Shown: one piece after another, positions 37,316 to 46,984 of the stretch
Layout: the number at the start of each line of letters is the position of its first letter
Numbering within the stretch: the first letter of the stretch is position 1
Assembly: GCF_023520895.1 (NCBI RefSeq)
Contig: NZ_CP026029.1
Span: forward strand, 3,596,001-3,660,000
DNA: 64,000 nucleotides
Source: Paenibacillus sp. PK3_47
GTDB lineage: Bacteria; Bacillota; Bacilli; Paenibacillales; Paenibacillaceae
Direction of reading: 5' to 3'
Notes under the pieces: generated by a model
Databases searched by the model: none
What the model was told of the DNA's origin: nothing
Seen by the model: the letters and a program-made list of their open reading frames with translations, nothing else
Position numbers and translations under genes: made by a program

Positions 37316-38404
37316 ATGAAAAAGATTATGACCACCGGCCTTGCTCTGGCCCTCACTTCTATGCTGGCTGCCTGCGGCTCCAACAATGCGGCAACGAATA
37401 ACGCCGGAACAAGCAATGCGGCTGCACCGGAAGCCAACCAATCGGGTGAGCCAACGGAACTTGTGATCTCTACCTGGGGCTTCTCGGAGGATTTTTTCAA
37501 AGCATCCGTCTACGAGCCGTTTGAGAAAGAGCACAATGTAAAAATCGTGGTGGAAATCGGCAATAACGCTGAACGCCTGAACAAAATCCGCCAGGGCAGC
37601 TCGGATGTAGATGTCGTCTACCTGTCCGATTACTATGCGCAGCAGGGAATCAATGAAGGGCTGTTCGAAAGTATCGACAACAGCAAGATTCCGAATCTGG
37701 AGAACATTTACGATATTGCGAGAGCGCCGCTCGGTGCAGAATACGGTCCTGCTTACACGATCGGACGCCTGGGCATTGCCTATAATCCGGCGCTGGTTGA
37801 AGGTGGCGTATCTTCCTGGGCTGATCTGTGGACCAAGTTCGACAAGAACCTGACCCTGCCGGCGATTACGGCAACTGCAGGCCCAATGGTTGTGGATGCG
37901 GCCTCTGCTGCAGCGGGCGATGCAACCTTCAATGAAGATACAGCATTCACGAAGCTGAAGGAACTGGACAACAATGTTGTGAAATACTACAGCCAGACCT
38001 CTGAATATGTGAATATGTTCAGCCAGGAAGAAATCGCCGGCGGTCCGATTATGGAAATGTACTTCAAGGATCTGCAGGCTGCTGTGCCCGATGCTAAATT
38101 TGTGGCACCATCCGAAGGTGCCTATGCCGTAATGAATACCATCAACGTTGTCAAAGGCAGCGACAATAAAGAACTCGCCGAGGAATTCATCAACTGGCAG
38201 CTGAGCGATGAAGTGCAGGAAGCATCCGCCAAAGCGAAGGTCGATTCCCCGGTTAGCATGAACGTCATGCTGACACCTGAAGAAGCTGTGGGTGTAACTT
38301 ACGGTGCGGATGTGATCGGCCAGCTGCGCAAGCTGGATATGTCCTTCGTGAATGAGCACATCACCGAATGGACGGACCGTTTCAACCGTGAGATCGGCGG
38401 CTAA
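37316..38404 (+). CDS. PotD-like ABC substrate-binding lipoprotein of the purine operon
   Basis: A 362-residue binding protein with lipobox LAAC (C20) and an Asn/Ala-rich tether. The mature part (VISTWGFSEDFFKASVYEPF; EINEGLFE-type PotD pattern; GPAYTIGRLGIAYNP) fits the polyamine/iron-type SBP group. Gene content downstream (nucleoside hydrolase, adenine deaminase) points to a purine nucleoside or base as ligand rather than polyamine. GGGAGGTTTTTGACTA precedes the ATG. First gene of a six-gene run with gaps of 2-30 bases. Confidence 0.9.
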   Translation: MKKIMTTGLALALTSMLAACGSNNAATNNAGTSNAAAPEANQSGEPTELVISTWGFSEDFFKASVYEPFEKEHNVKIVVEIGNNAERLNKIRQGSSDVDVVYLSDYYAQQGINEGLFESIDNSKIPNLENIYDIARAPLGAEYGPAYTIGRLGIAYNPALVEGGVSSWADLWTKFDKNLTLPAITATAGPMVVDAASAAAGDATFNEDTAFTKLKELDNNVVKYYSQTSEYVNMFSQEEIAGGPIMEMYFKDLQAAVPDAKFVAPSEGAYAVMNTINVVKGSDNKELAEEFINWQLSDEVQEASAKAKVDSPVSMNVMLTPEEAVGVTYGADVIGQLRKLDMSFVNEHITEWTDRFNREIGG

Positions 38405-38406
38405 GG

Positions 38407-39378
38407 ATGACGGCACGTAAAAAAGTTATTCTGGACGTAGATACAGGAGTGGACGATGCGCTGGCGATCATGCTGGCGGTGGCGAGCGGAGAGCTCGACA
38501 TTCTCGGAATCACCACGGTTAACGGCAATGTGTCCCTGAATCAGGCCACCTTGAATACCTGTAAAATCCTTGAACTGCTCGGAGTATCCGGGCAGATTCC
38601 GGTGTTCCGCGGAGCGGACGCGCCGCTGCTTCGCAAGCCGGTCTTCGAGCACCGTGTACACGGTGCCGACGGCATCGGTGGTGCACTTCGTGATCATGCC
38701 GTCACGAAGCGGGCTGAGGCAGAAGCAGCGGAGGATTTCATCATCCGCCAGCTGTCGGCACAGCGCGGAGAAGTGACGCTGATCATGACCGCGCCGCTGA
38801 CCAATCTGGCGCGTGCGCTGCACAAATGCCCGGAGCTGACGCAGTATGCTGCGGAAGTCATTGTAATGGGCGGTGTGGTGCAGGGATTCGGCAATGTTAC
38901 GCCAACTGCGGAATATAACATGTACGTCGATCCGGAAGCGGCCAAGCTGGTGCTGGCTGCCGGATTCCCCAAGCTGACGCTGGTCGGGCTTGATGTTACC
39001 CGCCGTGCGCTGCTGGGCGCAGACGATATACAGAAGCTTCAGAACCCGGTGATCCGCGAATATGTGGAGCAGAGTACGGCGGATTACCGTACACGTTATT
39101 TCGAACGCAACGGTGTGCAGGCCTGTGCGCTGCATGATCCGCTGGCAGTAGGCGTGGCGCTGAACCGCTCGTTTGTTACCGTGCAGAATTACTATGTGGA
39201 TGTGGAGACCCGCAGCGACCTCTGCGACGGGCAGACCGTCTGCGATTTCCAGAACCGGCTGGGCAAGCCGGCAAATACCGGTGTCTGCCTGGAGGTGGAT
39301 GCGCCCGCTTTTCTGGAATGCTTCATTACCAGCTTAAATCGATTGAACCAAGAGCCGAAGAAGGACGGGAGTCATTAG
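38407..39378 (+). CDS. nucleoside hydrolase (IunH family)
   Basis: A 323-residue inosine/uridine-preferring nucleoside hydrolase that splits nucleosides into base and ribose. The calcium-binding signature is at the N-terminus (ILDVDTGVDDALAIMLA), with ITTVNGNV following and the second metal-site region VYNMYVDPEAA-like TAEYNMYVDPEA. The catalytic and substrate motif ALHDPLAVG is near residue 238. The start is 2 bases after the SBP stop. Placement between transporter genes implies it acts on the imported nucleoside. Confidence 0.94.
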   Translation: MTARKKVILDVDTGVDDALAIMLAVASGELDILGITTVNGNVSLNQATLNTCKILELLGVSGQIPVFRGADAPLLRKPVFEHRVHGADGIGGALRDHAVTKRAEAEAAEDFIIRQLSAQRGEVTLIMTAPLTNLARALHKCPELTQYAAEVIVMGGVVQGFGNVTPTAEYNMYVDPEAAKLVLAAGFPKLTLVGLDVTRRALLGADDIQKLQNPVIREYVEQSTADYRTRYFERNGVQACALHDPLAVGVALNRSFVTVQNYYVDVETRSDLCDGQTVCDFQNRLGKPANTGVCLEVDAPAFLECFITSLNRLNQEPKKDGSH

Positions 39379-39379
39379 A

Positions 39380-40198
39380 ATGAACAAAAGAGCAATCTAT
39401 CTGCTGCTGCCGGGGCTCCTGTTCCTGGCGGCATTCATGCTGGTGCCGATTACGCTGACTGTAGGTTCCACTTTTGTGCAGGACGGGAAGCTGACGCTGG
39501 AAGGGTATCTGCATTTTTTCCGCGACGGATACTTTAACCGCATCCTGCTCACTACGCTCCGGGTGAGTGTAGTGACTACGCTGATCTGTATGCTGCTCGG
39601 GTATCCGGCGGCTTACTATATCTCGCGGGCCAGTGCCCGCAAGAAGGGGATTCTGCTGGCGCTGTCGATCTTTCCGCTGCTGACCAGTCCCGTTGTACGT
39701 TCCTTTAGCTGGATGATTATCCTCGGCAAAAAAGGGCTGATCAACTCTTTTCTCGTCAATACCGGGCTGATCGACAAACCGCTGGACATTCTCTATACGC
39801 CTGCTGCCATGATGATCGGGCTTGTGCATCTGTTCCTGCCGCTGATCATTATTACGCTTCTCGGGGTGATGGAGAATCTGGATCATGAGCTGGTGCGGGC
39901 GGCGCGCAGTCTCGGGGCTTCCCCGTTCGCGGCGTTCCGTAAAATCACCTTTCCTCTGACGGTGCCGGGTCTTATTATCGGCGGAATTCTGGTCTTCGTC
40001 GGCAGCCTTACGGCGTATACTACGCCGGCACTGCTCGGCGGTAAGGAACGGGTGGTCTCGACCTTCCTGTACCAGAATGCGATGACGCTGAATGACTGGC
40101 AGGCAGCCTCCGTTATCGCTGTAATTATGATTGTTATTACATTTGTGGTGGTAGGGCTGATGAACGCCTGGGCCAACCGCTTAAATCCGAAGGGGTGA
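39380..40198 (+). CDS. PotB-like ABC permease
   Basis: A 272-residue permease with six TM segments (first AIYLLLPGLLFLAAFMLVPI). The ATPase-contact loop is ELVRAARSLGASPFAAFRKI. The start ATG lies one base after the nucleoside hydrolase stop. It forms the import channel together with the permease downstream. Confidence 0.93.
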   Translation: MNKRAIYLLLPGLLFLAAFMLVPITLTVGSTFVQDGKLTLEGYLHFFRDGYFNRILLTTLRVSVVTTLICMLLGYPAAYYISRASARKKGILLALSIFPLLTSPVVRSFSWMIILGKKGLINSFLVNTGLIDKPLDILYTPAAMMIGLVHLFLPLIIITLLGVMENLDHELVRAARSLGASPFAAFRKITFPLTVPGLIIGGILVFVGSLTAYTTPALLGGKERVVSTFLYQNAMTLNDWQAASVIAVIMIVITFVVVGLMNAWANRLNPKG

Positions 40199-40202
40199 GA
40201 AC

Positions 40203-40991
40203 ATGAAGGAAGGGAACCGCGCGCTGTCACTGTATACGGTGCTGGTCTTTATATTTTTGCTGGGTCCGCTCGTTATCATTTCTATAACTTCCTTTGAGCC
40301 GGGCACGGTCCTGAAATTCCCCCCTGAGGGCTTTTCACTGAAGTGGTATCAGAATATCTTCGAGGTCAGTGCCTTCATGGAGACCTTCAAAACATCGATG
40401 ATCATCTCGCTGCTCGGCAATCTGCTGGCACTTCTGCTGGGTGTACCGGCAGCTTATGCCCTGAGCCGTTACCGGTTCCGCGGACGCGATACGCTGAATG
40501 CGATTTTTCTGTCTCCGGTGCTGATTCCCGGCATTGTGCTGGGCTTTACGCTGCTGCGCTACCTGATTGTAGTGTACGGGCTGCCGATTGTCGCCGGTCT
40601 GCTGATCGGGCATACCGTGATAATGCTGCCTTTTATCATCCGGGTAATCGCTTCAAGTCTGGAAAATTTCGATTTTGCGGTGGAGGAAGCTGCGCAGAGT
40701 CTGGGGGCTTCCAGGCTGCAGACCTTCTTCAAAGTCGTACTGCCTAACATCCGTTCCGGAATTCTGGCAGCCATCCTGATCGCTTTCCTGGAATCGTTCA
40801 ACAATGTGGATATTTCCGTGTTCATGACCGGTCCGGGGATCAGTACACTGCCCATTCAAATGCTGACCTATGTGCAAAATTACTTCGATCCCACCATTGC
40901 GGCCATTTCGGTCATTCTGATGGTGCTGACGGCGGCGCTGATGTTCGTCATTGAGCGGCTGATGGGATTCGCTTATTTTACCAAAAGATAG
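40203..40991 (+). CDS. PotC-like ABC permease
   Basis: A 262-residue six-TM permease with EAA loop VEEAAQSLGASRLQTFFKVV. GGGGTGAGAAC precedes the ATG, four bases past the stop of the first permease. Partner of the PotB-like protein. Confidence 0.93.
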   Translation: MKEGNRALSLYTVLVFIFLLGPLVIISITSFEPGTVLKFPPEGFSLKWYQNIFEVSAFMETFKTSMIISLLGNLLALLLGVPAAYALSRYRFRGRDTLNAIFLSPVLIPGIVLGFTLLRYLIVVYGLPIVAGLLIGHTVIMLPFIIRVIASSLENFDFAVEEAAQSLGASRLQTFFKVVLPNIRSGILAAILIAFLESFNNVDISVFMTGPGISTLPIQMLTYVQNYFDPTIAAISVILMVLTAALMFVIERLMGFAYFTKR

Positions 40992-41021
40992 CCTAATAAA
41001 TGATAAAGGGGGCGTCACGCA

Positions 41022-42086
41022 ATGTCACTTTTAAGTCTTGACCAAGTATCGGTTGCGTATGACAACCGTCTGATTCTAGAGGATTTCAATCTGTCGCTGG
41101 CCAAAGGACAGCTTCTCTCGCTGCTCGGTCCCAGCGGCTGCGGCAAAACAACAACCCTGCGCCTGATCGCCGGGTTCCTGAACGCGGAATCGGGAGCCTT
41201 CATGTTCGGCGGGAAGGACTACACCAAGGTTCCGGTGGAAAAACGCAATTTCGGTTTTGTGTTCCAGAGCTATGCGCTGTTTCCGCATCTGTCGGTCTTT
41301 GACAATGTGGCGTTCGGCCTGCGTCTGCGCAAAATGAAGGAAGCCGAGGTCAAGAAACGGGTAACCCGGATGCTGGAGACCGTCAGTCTGGGCGGCTTTG
41401 AGAAAAGACTCCCGGCGGCCCTCTCCGGCGGACAGCGCCAGCGGGTGGCAATTGCCCGTGCGCTCGTCATTGAGCCGGATCTGCTGCTGTTCGATGAGCC
41501 GCTGAGCAACCTTGATGCCAACCTGCGGGTCAACATGCGTGTGGAAATCCGCCGCATCCAGCAGGAACTGGGCATCACAACCGTCTATGTCTCGCATGAC
41601 CAGGAGGAGTGCTTCTCGATCTCCGATCAGGTGGCCGTTATGAATAACGGCAAAATCGAGCAGCTCGACAAGCCGTCAACGATCTTCAAATATCCGGCCA
41701 GCGAATTTGTGGCCCGGTTTATCGGGTTCGGGAACTTTATTTCTTTTGAAGGCAGAAATGATACAGGTACAGATATTGAACTCAGCCGTGGTGCGCTGAA
41801 GTTTCAGGCGGCGAAACGGCAAAGCGGTGAAGGCAATACCGGACTGCTCGGGGCCATCCGCCCGGATGATCTGCAGCTGTTCGCTGCGAGTCCAGAGCCT
41901 GGTACTGCCCGTAACATTGTGCCGGGTAAGGTGCAGATCAGCACGTATCTCGGCCGCAGCTATCAATATCAGGTGGAGACGGAGCTTGGCGTATTCACGG
42001 TCAATCAGGAGATGGAGCAGCCGTTCGTTCAAGGACAGCAGGTTACGGTGTATTTTCCAAAAGAGAAGCTGGTGCTGGTGCAGTAG
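41022..42086 (+). CDS. PotA-like ABC transporter ATP-binding protein
   Basis: A 354-residue ATPase. Walker A is GPSGCGKTTT, the Q loop follows in FVFQSYALFPHLSVFDNVAFG, the ABC signature is LSGGQRQRVAIARAL, Walker B is LLLFDEPLSNLD and the switch His is in YVSHDQEE. The C-terminal 110 residues form a TOBE-like regulatory domain. It powers the two permeases. AAAGGGGGCGTCACGCA precedes the ATG. Confidence 0.96.
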   Translation: MSLLSLDQVSVAYDNRLILEDFNLSLAKGQLLSLLGPSGCGKTTTLRLIAGFLNAESGAFMFGGKDYTKVPVEKRNFGFVFQSYALFPHLSVFDNVAFGLRLRKMKEAEVKKRVTRMLETVSLGGFEKRLPAALSGGQRQRVAIARALVIEPDLLLFDEPLSNLDANLRVNMRVEIRRIQQELGITTVYVSHDQEECFSISDQVAVMNNGKIEQLDKPSTIFKYPASEFVARFIGFGNFISFEGRNDTGTDIELSRGALKFQAAKRQSGEGNTGLLGAIRPDDLQLFAASPEPGTARNIVPGKVQISTYLGRSYQYQVETELGVFTVNQEMEQPFVQGQQVTVYFPKEKLVLVQ

Positions 42087-42105
42087 CGCTTCATAAGGAG
42101 CAGAC

Positions 42106-43836
42106 ATGATGATTACAGATCAACTTATACTGAACGCTAAAGTGTACAACAGTTACTATAAAAGATTTGAGACGGCAAATGTCGCTGTTAAAGATGGACG
42201 GTTCCTCTATGTGGGTCCGCTTGGCACGGATACCTTTCATGCTGCGGAGACGATTGATGCCCAGGGGCAGTATCTGGTGCCCGGGCTGATTGATATCCAC
42301 CTGCACATCGAGAGCACGATGATTACTCCGGAGACGTTCTCTTACGGTATTCTCCAGCACGGTGTAACCACGATTGTTCCCGAGCCGCATGAAATGGCCA
42401 ATGTCTTCGGTGTCGAAGGCGTGCATGAAATGATCAAGGCCAGCCGGGACTGCCAGGTGGACATGTTCTACGCGATCCCGAGCTCTGTACCGGCGACACC
42501 TCTGGAGACCACAGGCGGCTCGATTGAAATTGAAGATATTGATGAGCTGATGGAAACGGAGCAGATGATCTGTCTGGGTGAAGTGATGAATTTCGTGGAT
42601 GTGATCCGCGACCCTGATTGCAAAAGCAACCGCATCCTCCAGCATGTCCGCAGCCGTTATCCCGGTCTTGTCATCGAGGGGCACACGCCGAAGCTGCTGG
42701 ACCTGGATCTGCACCAGCTGATTTTTGCCGGGATTGATTCCGATCATACCCACCAGAGCATTGAAGGCCTGACCGCGCGGATCGCCGCCGGGATGTTCAT
42801 CGAGATTCAGGAGAAGTCCATGACCCCGGAAGTCATGGATTATCTGATCCATCATCCGGTGAGTGAGCATTTCTGCTTCGTCACCGATGATGTCATGACT
42901 GATTCGCTGGCAGCGACGGGCCATCTGGACCATCTGGTCCGCAAAGCCATCGCCATGGGCATGACGCCGGAGGCTGCAGTCTATGCGGCTACCTTCACGC
43001 CTGCGCGGCGGATGAAGATGGACGACCGCGGCGTCATCGCGCCGAACAAAACCGCCGATTATCTGCTGCTGTCCGACCTTGACAGCTTTGCCATTGAGGC
43101 GGTTTACAAGCGCGGCGCCCGGGTCTATGACCGCAGGCAGCCGCTGCCGCAGGCACAGACAGAGCCGCGGTTCCCGGCTCATTACTACAAGAGCGTGCAG
43201 CTGGCGCCGCTGGCTGCCGCCGACTTTACGGTGCCGACGGGTGTGCCTGACGGCCGCTACGGCGCCCGCGTGATGATGGTCAACAACGTGTCCACGTTCA
43301 CCGAGGAGAAGCATGTGGAGGCCGAAGTGAAGGACGGCCTGCTGCAGTGGCAGGAGAGCGGCTATGGCCTGATCGCCACCTTCGAGCGTTACGGCAAGAA
43401 CGGCAACCGGGCCTACGGCCTGATCGGCGGCGACACGATCAAGCGCGGCGCGGTTGCCACCACGTATTCGCATGACAACCATAACCTGCTGGTTGTCGGG
43501 CATAACGCCGAGGATATGGCGCTTGCCGCCAATACGGTCATTGCCGAGCAGGGCGGCTTCTGCGTTGTGTGTGACGGCAAGGTGCTTGCCCTGCTGGCGC
43601 TGCCGGTCGGCGGCATTCTGACCGAAGCGCCGCTCGCGGAGACGGCAGAACGGGTGCTGGGGCTGCGCACAGCGATGGAATCGCTGGGCTACAACCACTA
43701 CAACCCGATCATGTCGATCAGCACGCATTCGCTGCCGGTCAGCCCGGCGCTGAAGATCACAGATCACGGATTGATCGATGTCGGTGCAGGCAAGGTCGTG
43801 CCGCTGCTGTTCCCGCTTGGAAAGGCGCAGGCATAG
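42106..43836 (+). CDS. ade: adenine deaminase
   Basis: A 576-residue amidohydrolase converting adenine to hypoxanthine and ammonia. It has the metal motif PGLIDIHLHIES near residue 65, PEPHEMANVFGVEG, the EGHTPKL region, FVTDD with the catalytic Asp, and the C-terminal adenine deaminase domain (HDNHNLLVVGHN). AGGAGCAGAC lies before the ATG. As the last gene of the operon it lets imported adenosine, once split by the hydrolase, enter the hypoxanthine pool. A strong terminator follows. Confidence 0.95.
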   Translation: MMITDQLILNAKVYNSYYKRFETANVAVKDGRFLYVGPLGTDTFHAAETIDAQGQYLVPGLIDIHLHIESTMITPETFSYGILQHGVTTIVPEPHEMANVFGVEGVHEMIKASRDCQVDMFYAIPSSVPATPLETTGGSIEIEDIDELMETEQMICLGEVMNFVDVIRDPDCKSNRILQHVRSRYPGLVIEGHTPKLLDLDLHQLIFAGIDSDHTHQSIEGLTARIAAGMFIEIQEKSMTPEVMDYLIHHPVSEHFCFVTDDVMTDSLAATGHLDHLVRKAIAMGMTPEAAVYAATFTPARRMKMDDRGVIAPNKTADYLLLSDLDSFAIEAVYKRGARVYDRRQPLPQAQTEPRFPAHYYKSVQLAPLAAADFTVPTGVPDGRYGARVMMVNNVSTFTEEKHVEAEVKDGLLQWQESGYGLIATFERYGKNGNRAYGLIGGDTIKRGAVATTYSHDNHNLLVVGHNAEDMALAANTVIAEQGGFCVVCDGKVLALLALPVGGILTEAPLAETAERVLGLRTAMESLGYNHYNPIMSISTHSLPVSPALKITDHGLIDVGAGKVVPLLFPLGKAQA

Positions 43837-43867
43837 CCGTTAGTACACTAGTGCAGAACGATAGCTC

Positions 43868-43917
43868 AAAGCCAAAAGGCGGGGAATTCCAACAGGGATG
43901 ACCCGTCTTTTGGCTTT
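43868..43917 (+). terminator. terminator of the purine operon
   Basis: AAAGCCAAAAGGCGGG pairs with CCCGTCTTTTGGCTTT around a 17-base loop, 31 bases after ade. Confidence 0.85.
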
Positions 43918-44000
43918 AAATCATGGGTAGCAGCGTCACATAGGGTTCAAACTGTTCGTGTTCGGCTGCTGCACAGGCTCGCAAATATGGCCATTCCCAC

Positions 44001-44500
44001 TAAATAAGTGTATTTCCTGCAGCTAAAAAGAGACGCGGACGTGTGAATTAGGCTTTAATTGTATTTCGTACACTTAAAAACAGCGGTAGGCTGATATTTC
44101 CCCGCAAAGGCGATATTTAACTGCACAAAGTGCAGCTATCCTGCGGATTACGGCGAAAACTGCTTTTTTAGTTGTACAAACTGCAGTTATTAGCTCGTAC
44201 GCGGCTGGCAGCTGCCCCATTTATATGCGCCAGTTAGTTGCCTGCCTTACTCCCACCATAATCCATAGGCTGCTGCAGCTTGGCGGGTCTGCTTTTGCTG
44301 AACGGCTTAATAGATGTATTTTCTACAGTTAAAAATAGGTTTGAGCGTGTAAATTAGGCTTTAATTGTATTTCGTACACTTAAAAACAGCGGTAGGCTGA
44401 TATTTCCCCGCAAAGGCGATATTTAACTGCACAAAGTGCAGCTATCTTGAAAGTACCGGCGAAATCTTCTTTTTTAGTTGTACAAAATGCAATTATAGGC
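44001..44500. repeat. ~195-bp direct repeat pair made of short alternating motifs
   Basis: 44001-44195 is repeated at 44307-44500 with a 306-base offset; about 100 bases (TTAGGCTTTAATTGTATTTC through GCACAAAGTGCAGCTATC) are nearly identical. Within each copy a motif of about 26 bases recurs four times, twice as GTATTTNNTACANTTAAAAA and twice in the opposite orientation as TTTTAGTTGTACAAANTGCA. The gap 43918-44644 contains no gene. Confidence 0.8.
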
Positions 44501-44644
44501 GGATAGGCGGCTGGCTGCTGCCACAACTAGCGGCATAACCGGCTCCAAATGCAATAAATAGGCGAAAGCGCGGATTCATCCCGTAGAGGCTGGAACCACC
44601 GGGTTAATCCGCGGGCATTCCGCCCTACAAATCACCTTTTCCAA

Positions 44645-44673
44645 TTGACTTGCGTATGCCCCGCCCCTATGAT
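44645..44673 (+). promoter_or_regulatory. sigma-A promoter of the CYTH gene
   Basis: TTGACT at 44645-44650 and TATGAT at 44668-44673 are separated by 17 bases, 47 bases upstream of the CYTH start. Confidence 0.8.
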
Positions 44674-44719
44674 GATAAATAATATAAAACTAAAGTGACC
44701 GCAAGAGGAGAGAGAGCAC

Positions 44720-45214
44720 ATGGGGATGGAAATCGAACGCAAGTTTCTGCTGCCGGAGTTTCCGGAGCAGCTTATAGAAGACGGACGGCTCAAGGTACTC
44801 ACCAGACACAGCATCGATCAGACGTATCTGGCCATTGAGGACGGGCAGGAGCTGAGAGTGCGCAAAATCACGGATCTCGACTCAGGCGAGATTACGTATA
44901 CCCATACTTTTAAAGACGGAAAAGGCATCAGCCGCAAGGAAATCGAATATGACATCTCGGAGGGGATCTATACCCAGATGATGGATGCGGTACAGGCTGT
45001 ACCTCTGGTCAAAACGCGCACAACAGCCGAATGGGACGGCACGACCGTGGAGATTGATGAATATACCCAGCTTAGCCTTACGGTGATCGAGGTAGAGTTT
45101 GAATCGCTGGAGGAAGCGGAGGCGTTCGAGGCCCCGGAATGGTTCGGGCTGGATGTCAGTGTAGAGAAGCAGTACAGTAACAAAACCGTGTGGAAGAAGC
45201 TGCAGATTAAATAA
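44720..45214 (+). CDS. CYTH domain protein (triphosphate tunnel metalloenzyme)
   Basis: A 164-residue protein with the CYTH signature EIERKFLL at the N-terminus, then alternating charged strands (ELRVRKITD; ITYTHTFKDGKGISRKEIEY; VEIDEYTQLSLTVIEVEFES) that line the tunnel. The family hydrolyses inorganic triphosphate or thiamine triphosphate; substrate is not decided by sequence. AGAGGAG lies upstream; the start is ATG 44720 or 44726. Own promoter. Confidence 0.9.
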   Translation: MGMEIERKFLLPEFPEQLIEDGRLKVLTRHSIDQTYLAIEDGQELRVRKITDLDSGEITYTHTFKDGKGISRKEIEYDISEGIYTQMMDAVQAVPLVKTRTTAEWDGTTVEIDEYTQLSLTVIEVEFESLEEAEAFEAPEWFGLDVSVEKQYSNKTVWKKLQIK

Positions 45215-45264
45215 AATACGGGTTCCCGCATTTATCACAAAAGTTGACACGGAAGTAACGGACT

Positions 45265-45284
45265 TTAACGCTTAAACGTGTTAA
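45265..45284 (+). promoter_or_regulatory. imperfect dyad upstream of thrC
   Basis: TTAACGCTTAAACGTGTTAA has arms TTAACNC/GNGTTAA. It lies 62 bases before the threonine synthase start and may be an operator; no regulator is proposed. Confidence 0.35.
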
Positions 45285-45346
45285 TATATAGGGTATTACG
45301 TTCTATACAGGATAAATAAAGAGGGGTTCAGGAGGATGAGGCAGGT

Positions 45347-46735
45347 ATGGAGTATATAAGCACAAGAGGAAAAGTGGAAGCCAGAGGTTTTATCGATACG
45401 GTGCTGATGGGGCTTGCGGATGACGGCGGGCTGATGGTGCCATTTCAGATTCCGGTGATCCCGGCGGAGACGCTGCAGGAATGGAGAAGCCTCAGCTTCC
45501 AGGAGCTGTTCCTGGAGATTTTCTCCTACTATACGAATGATGAAATTCCTTATGAAGATCTCAAAGAAATGGTCTACACCAGCTATGGCAATTTCCGCGC
45601 GCCGGAAGTGACGCCTCTGCACAAGGTGAACGGTTCTCTGCATGTGCTTGAACTGTTCCACGGGCCTACGTTTGCCTTCAAGGATGTGGCGCTGCAGTTC
45701 ATGGGCGAGCTGTATTCCTACATTGCCAAGGTGCGGGGCGAGATCATTCATATCCTCGGTGCAACCTCCGGTGATACGGGTGCGGCTGCCATCCAGGGTG
45801 TGCGCGGCAAAGAAGGCATCAAAATCTGTATTCTGCATCCGCACGGCAAGGTCAGCAAGGTGCAGGAGCTGCAAATGACCACCGTGGACGACAGCAATGT
45901 GCTGAACCTGTCCGTAGAGGGCAACTTCGACGACTGCCAAAAGGTGATCAAGGAGCTGTTCGCGGATCTCGACTTCAAGGGGCGTTACCACCTGCGTGCG
46001 ATTAACTCCATTAACTTTGTACGGATTCTGGCCCAGACGGTTTATTATTTCTATGCTTATCTGCAAATTGAGGGCAGTGATGAGAAGAAGATCAATGTCA
46101 GCGTGCCTTCCGGGAACTTTGGCAATATTTTCTCGGGATTTTTGGCTCAGAAAATGGGGCTGCCGATCAACAAGCTGATCATCGCCACCAACGAAAACAA
46201 CATTCTCGAACGGTTCGTGCAGACCGGTGAATACAAGCCTGGAAACTTTACAGGAACCTATAGTCCGTCAATGGATATCCAGGTGGCAAGCAATTTTGAA
46301 CGTTACCTGTATTATCTGCTCGGCGAGGATGCCGTGAAGCTGTCGGAATATATGGCGGGGCTGCAATCCGAAGGTTCTATTAAGATTGAAGGTGAGCTGT
46401 TCGCTAAGGTGCAGGCTGATTTTGCAGCACTCGGCGTCAAAAACCAGCAGTGTCTCGACACCATCAGCAAATACGACAAGGAATACGGATATCTTCTTGA
46501 TCCGCATACAGCCTGCGGGGTAGCGGCTTACGAAGCGTTCAGCGGCGAGGATGAAGTGACGGTCAGCTTCGCTACTGCACATCCGGCCAAATTCGACGAG
46601 GCGATTGCCTTGACCGGCATCAAGCAGGAGTTCCCGGCGCAGATTTCCGCACTGTTCTCCATGCCGCAGCATATGACGGTTGTTGAGCATGACAAGGCGC
46701 AGATTGTGCGTGAGCTTCAGGCTTTTTACGGTTAA
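45347..46735 (+). CDS. thrC: threonine synthase
   Basis: A 462-residue PLP enzyme that makes threonine from O-phosphohomoserine. It is the long, yeast/E. coli-type form: N-terminal YISTRGKVEARGF with DGGLMVP, the PLP lysine in GPTFAFKDVALQF, GATSGDTGAAAI and PSGNFGNIFSGF. AGGAGG stands 11 bases before the ATG. No hom or thrB is adjacent. The gene is complete and ends in ...QAFYG. Confidence 0.95.
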   Translation: MEYISTRGKVEARGFIDTVLMGLADDGGLMVPFQIPVIPAETLQEWRSLSFQELFLEIFSYYTNDEIPYEDLKEMVYTSYGNFRAPEVTPLHKVNGSLHVLELFHGPTFAFKDVALQFMGELYSYIAKVRGEIIHILGATSGDTGAAAIQGVRGKEGIKICILHPHGKVSKVQELQMTTVDDSNVLNLSVEGNFDDCQKVIKELFADLDFKGRYHLRAINSINFVRILAQTVYYFYAYLQIEGSDEKKINVSVPSGNFGNIFSGFLAQKMGLPINKLIIATNENNILERFVQTGEYKPGNFTGTYSPSMDIQVASNFERYLYYLLGEDAVKLSEYMAGLQSEGSIKIEGELFAKVQADFAALGVKNQQCLDTISKYDKEYGYLLDPHTACGVAAYEAFSGEDEVTVSFATAHPAKFDEAIALTGIKQEFPAQISALFSMPQHMTVVEHDKAQIVRELQAFYG

Positions 46736-46984
46736 AAAAGTCCGGGACGCCCCGAACCTCCCTCCAATAGGAAGCAGCATGGCCTCCATCTCCGGTTCAG
46801 GAGTGGGGGCTGTTTGCTTCGTGAGAAGCGGCGAAGTGCCGGTATTATGGCAGGTGCCTTTTTTCACGTACCGGATCTGGCGGAATTTGTCGGAAAATCC
46901 TTTACAAAAGTAGACATGACCACCCCAGGAATGAGAAAATAGCAGGTAGAGCCAGTAAGAACAGAAAAGGACGGGATCATCATC

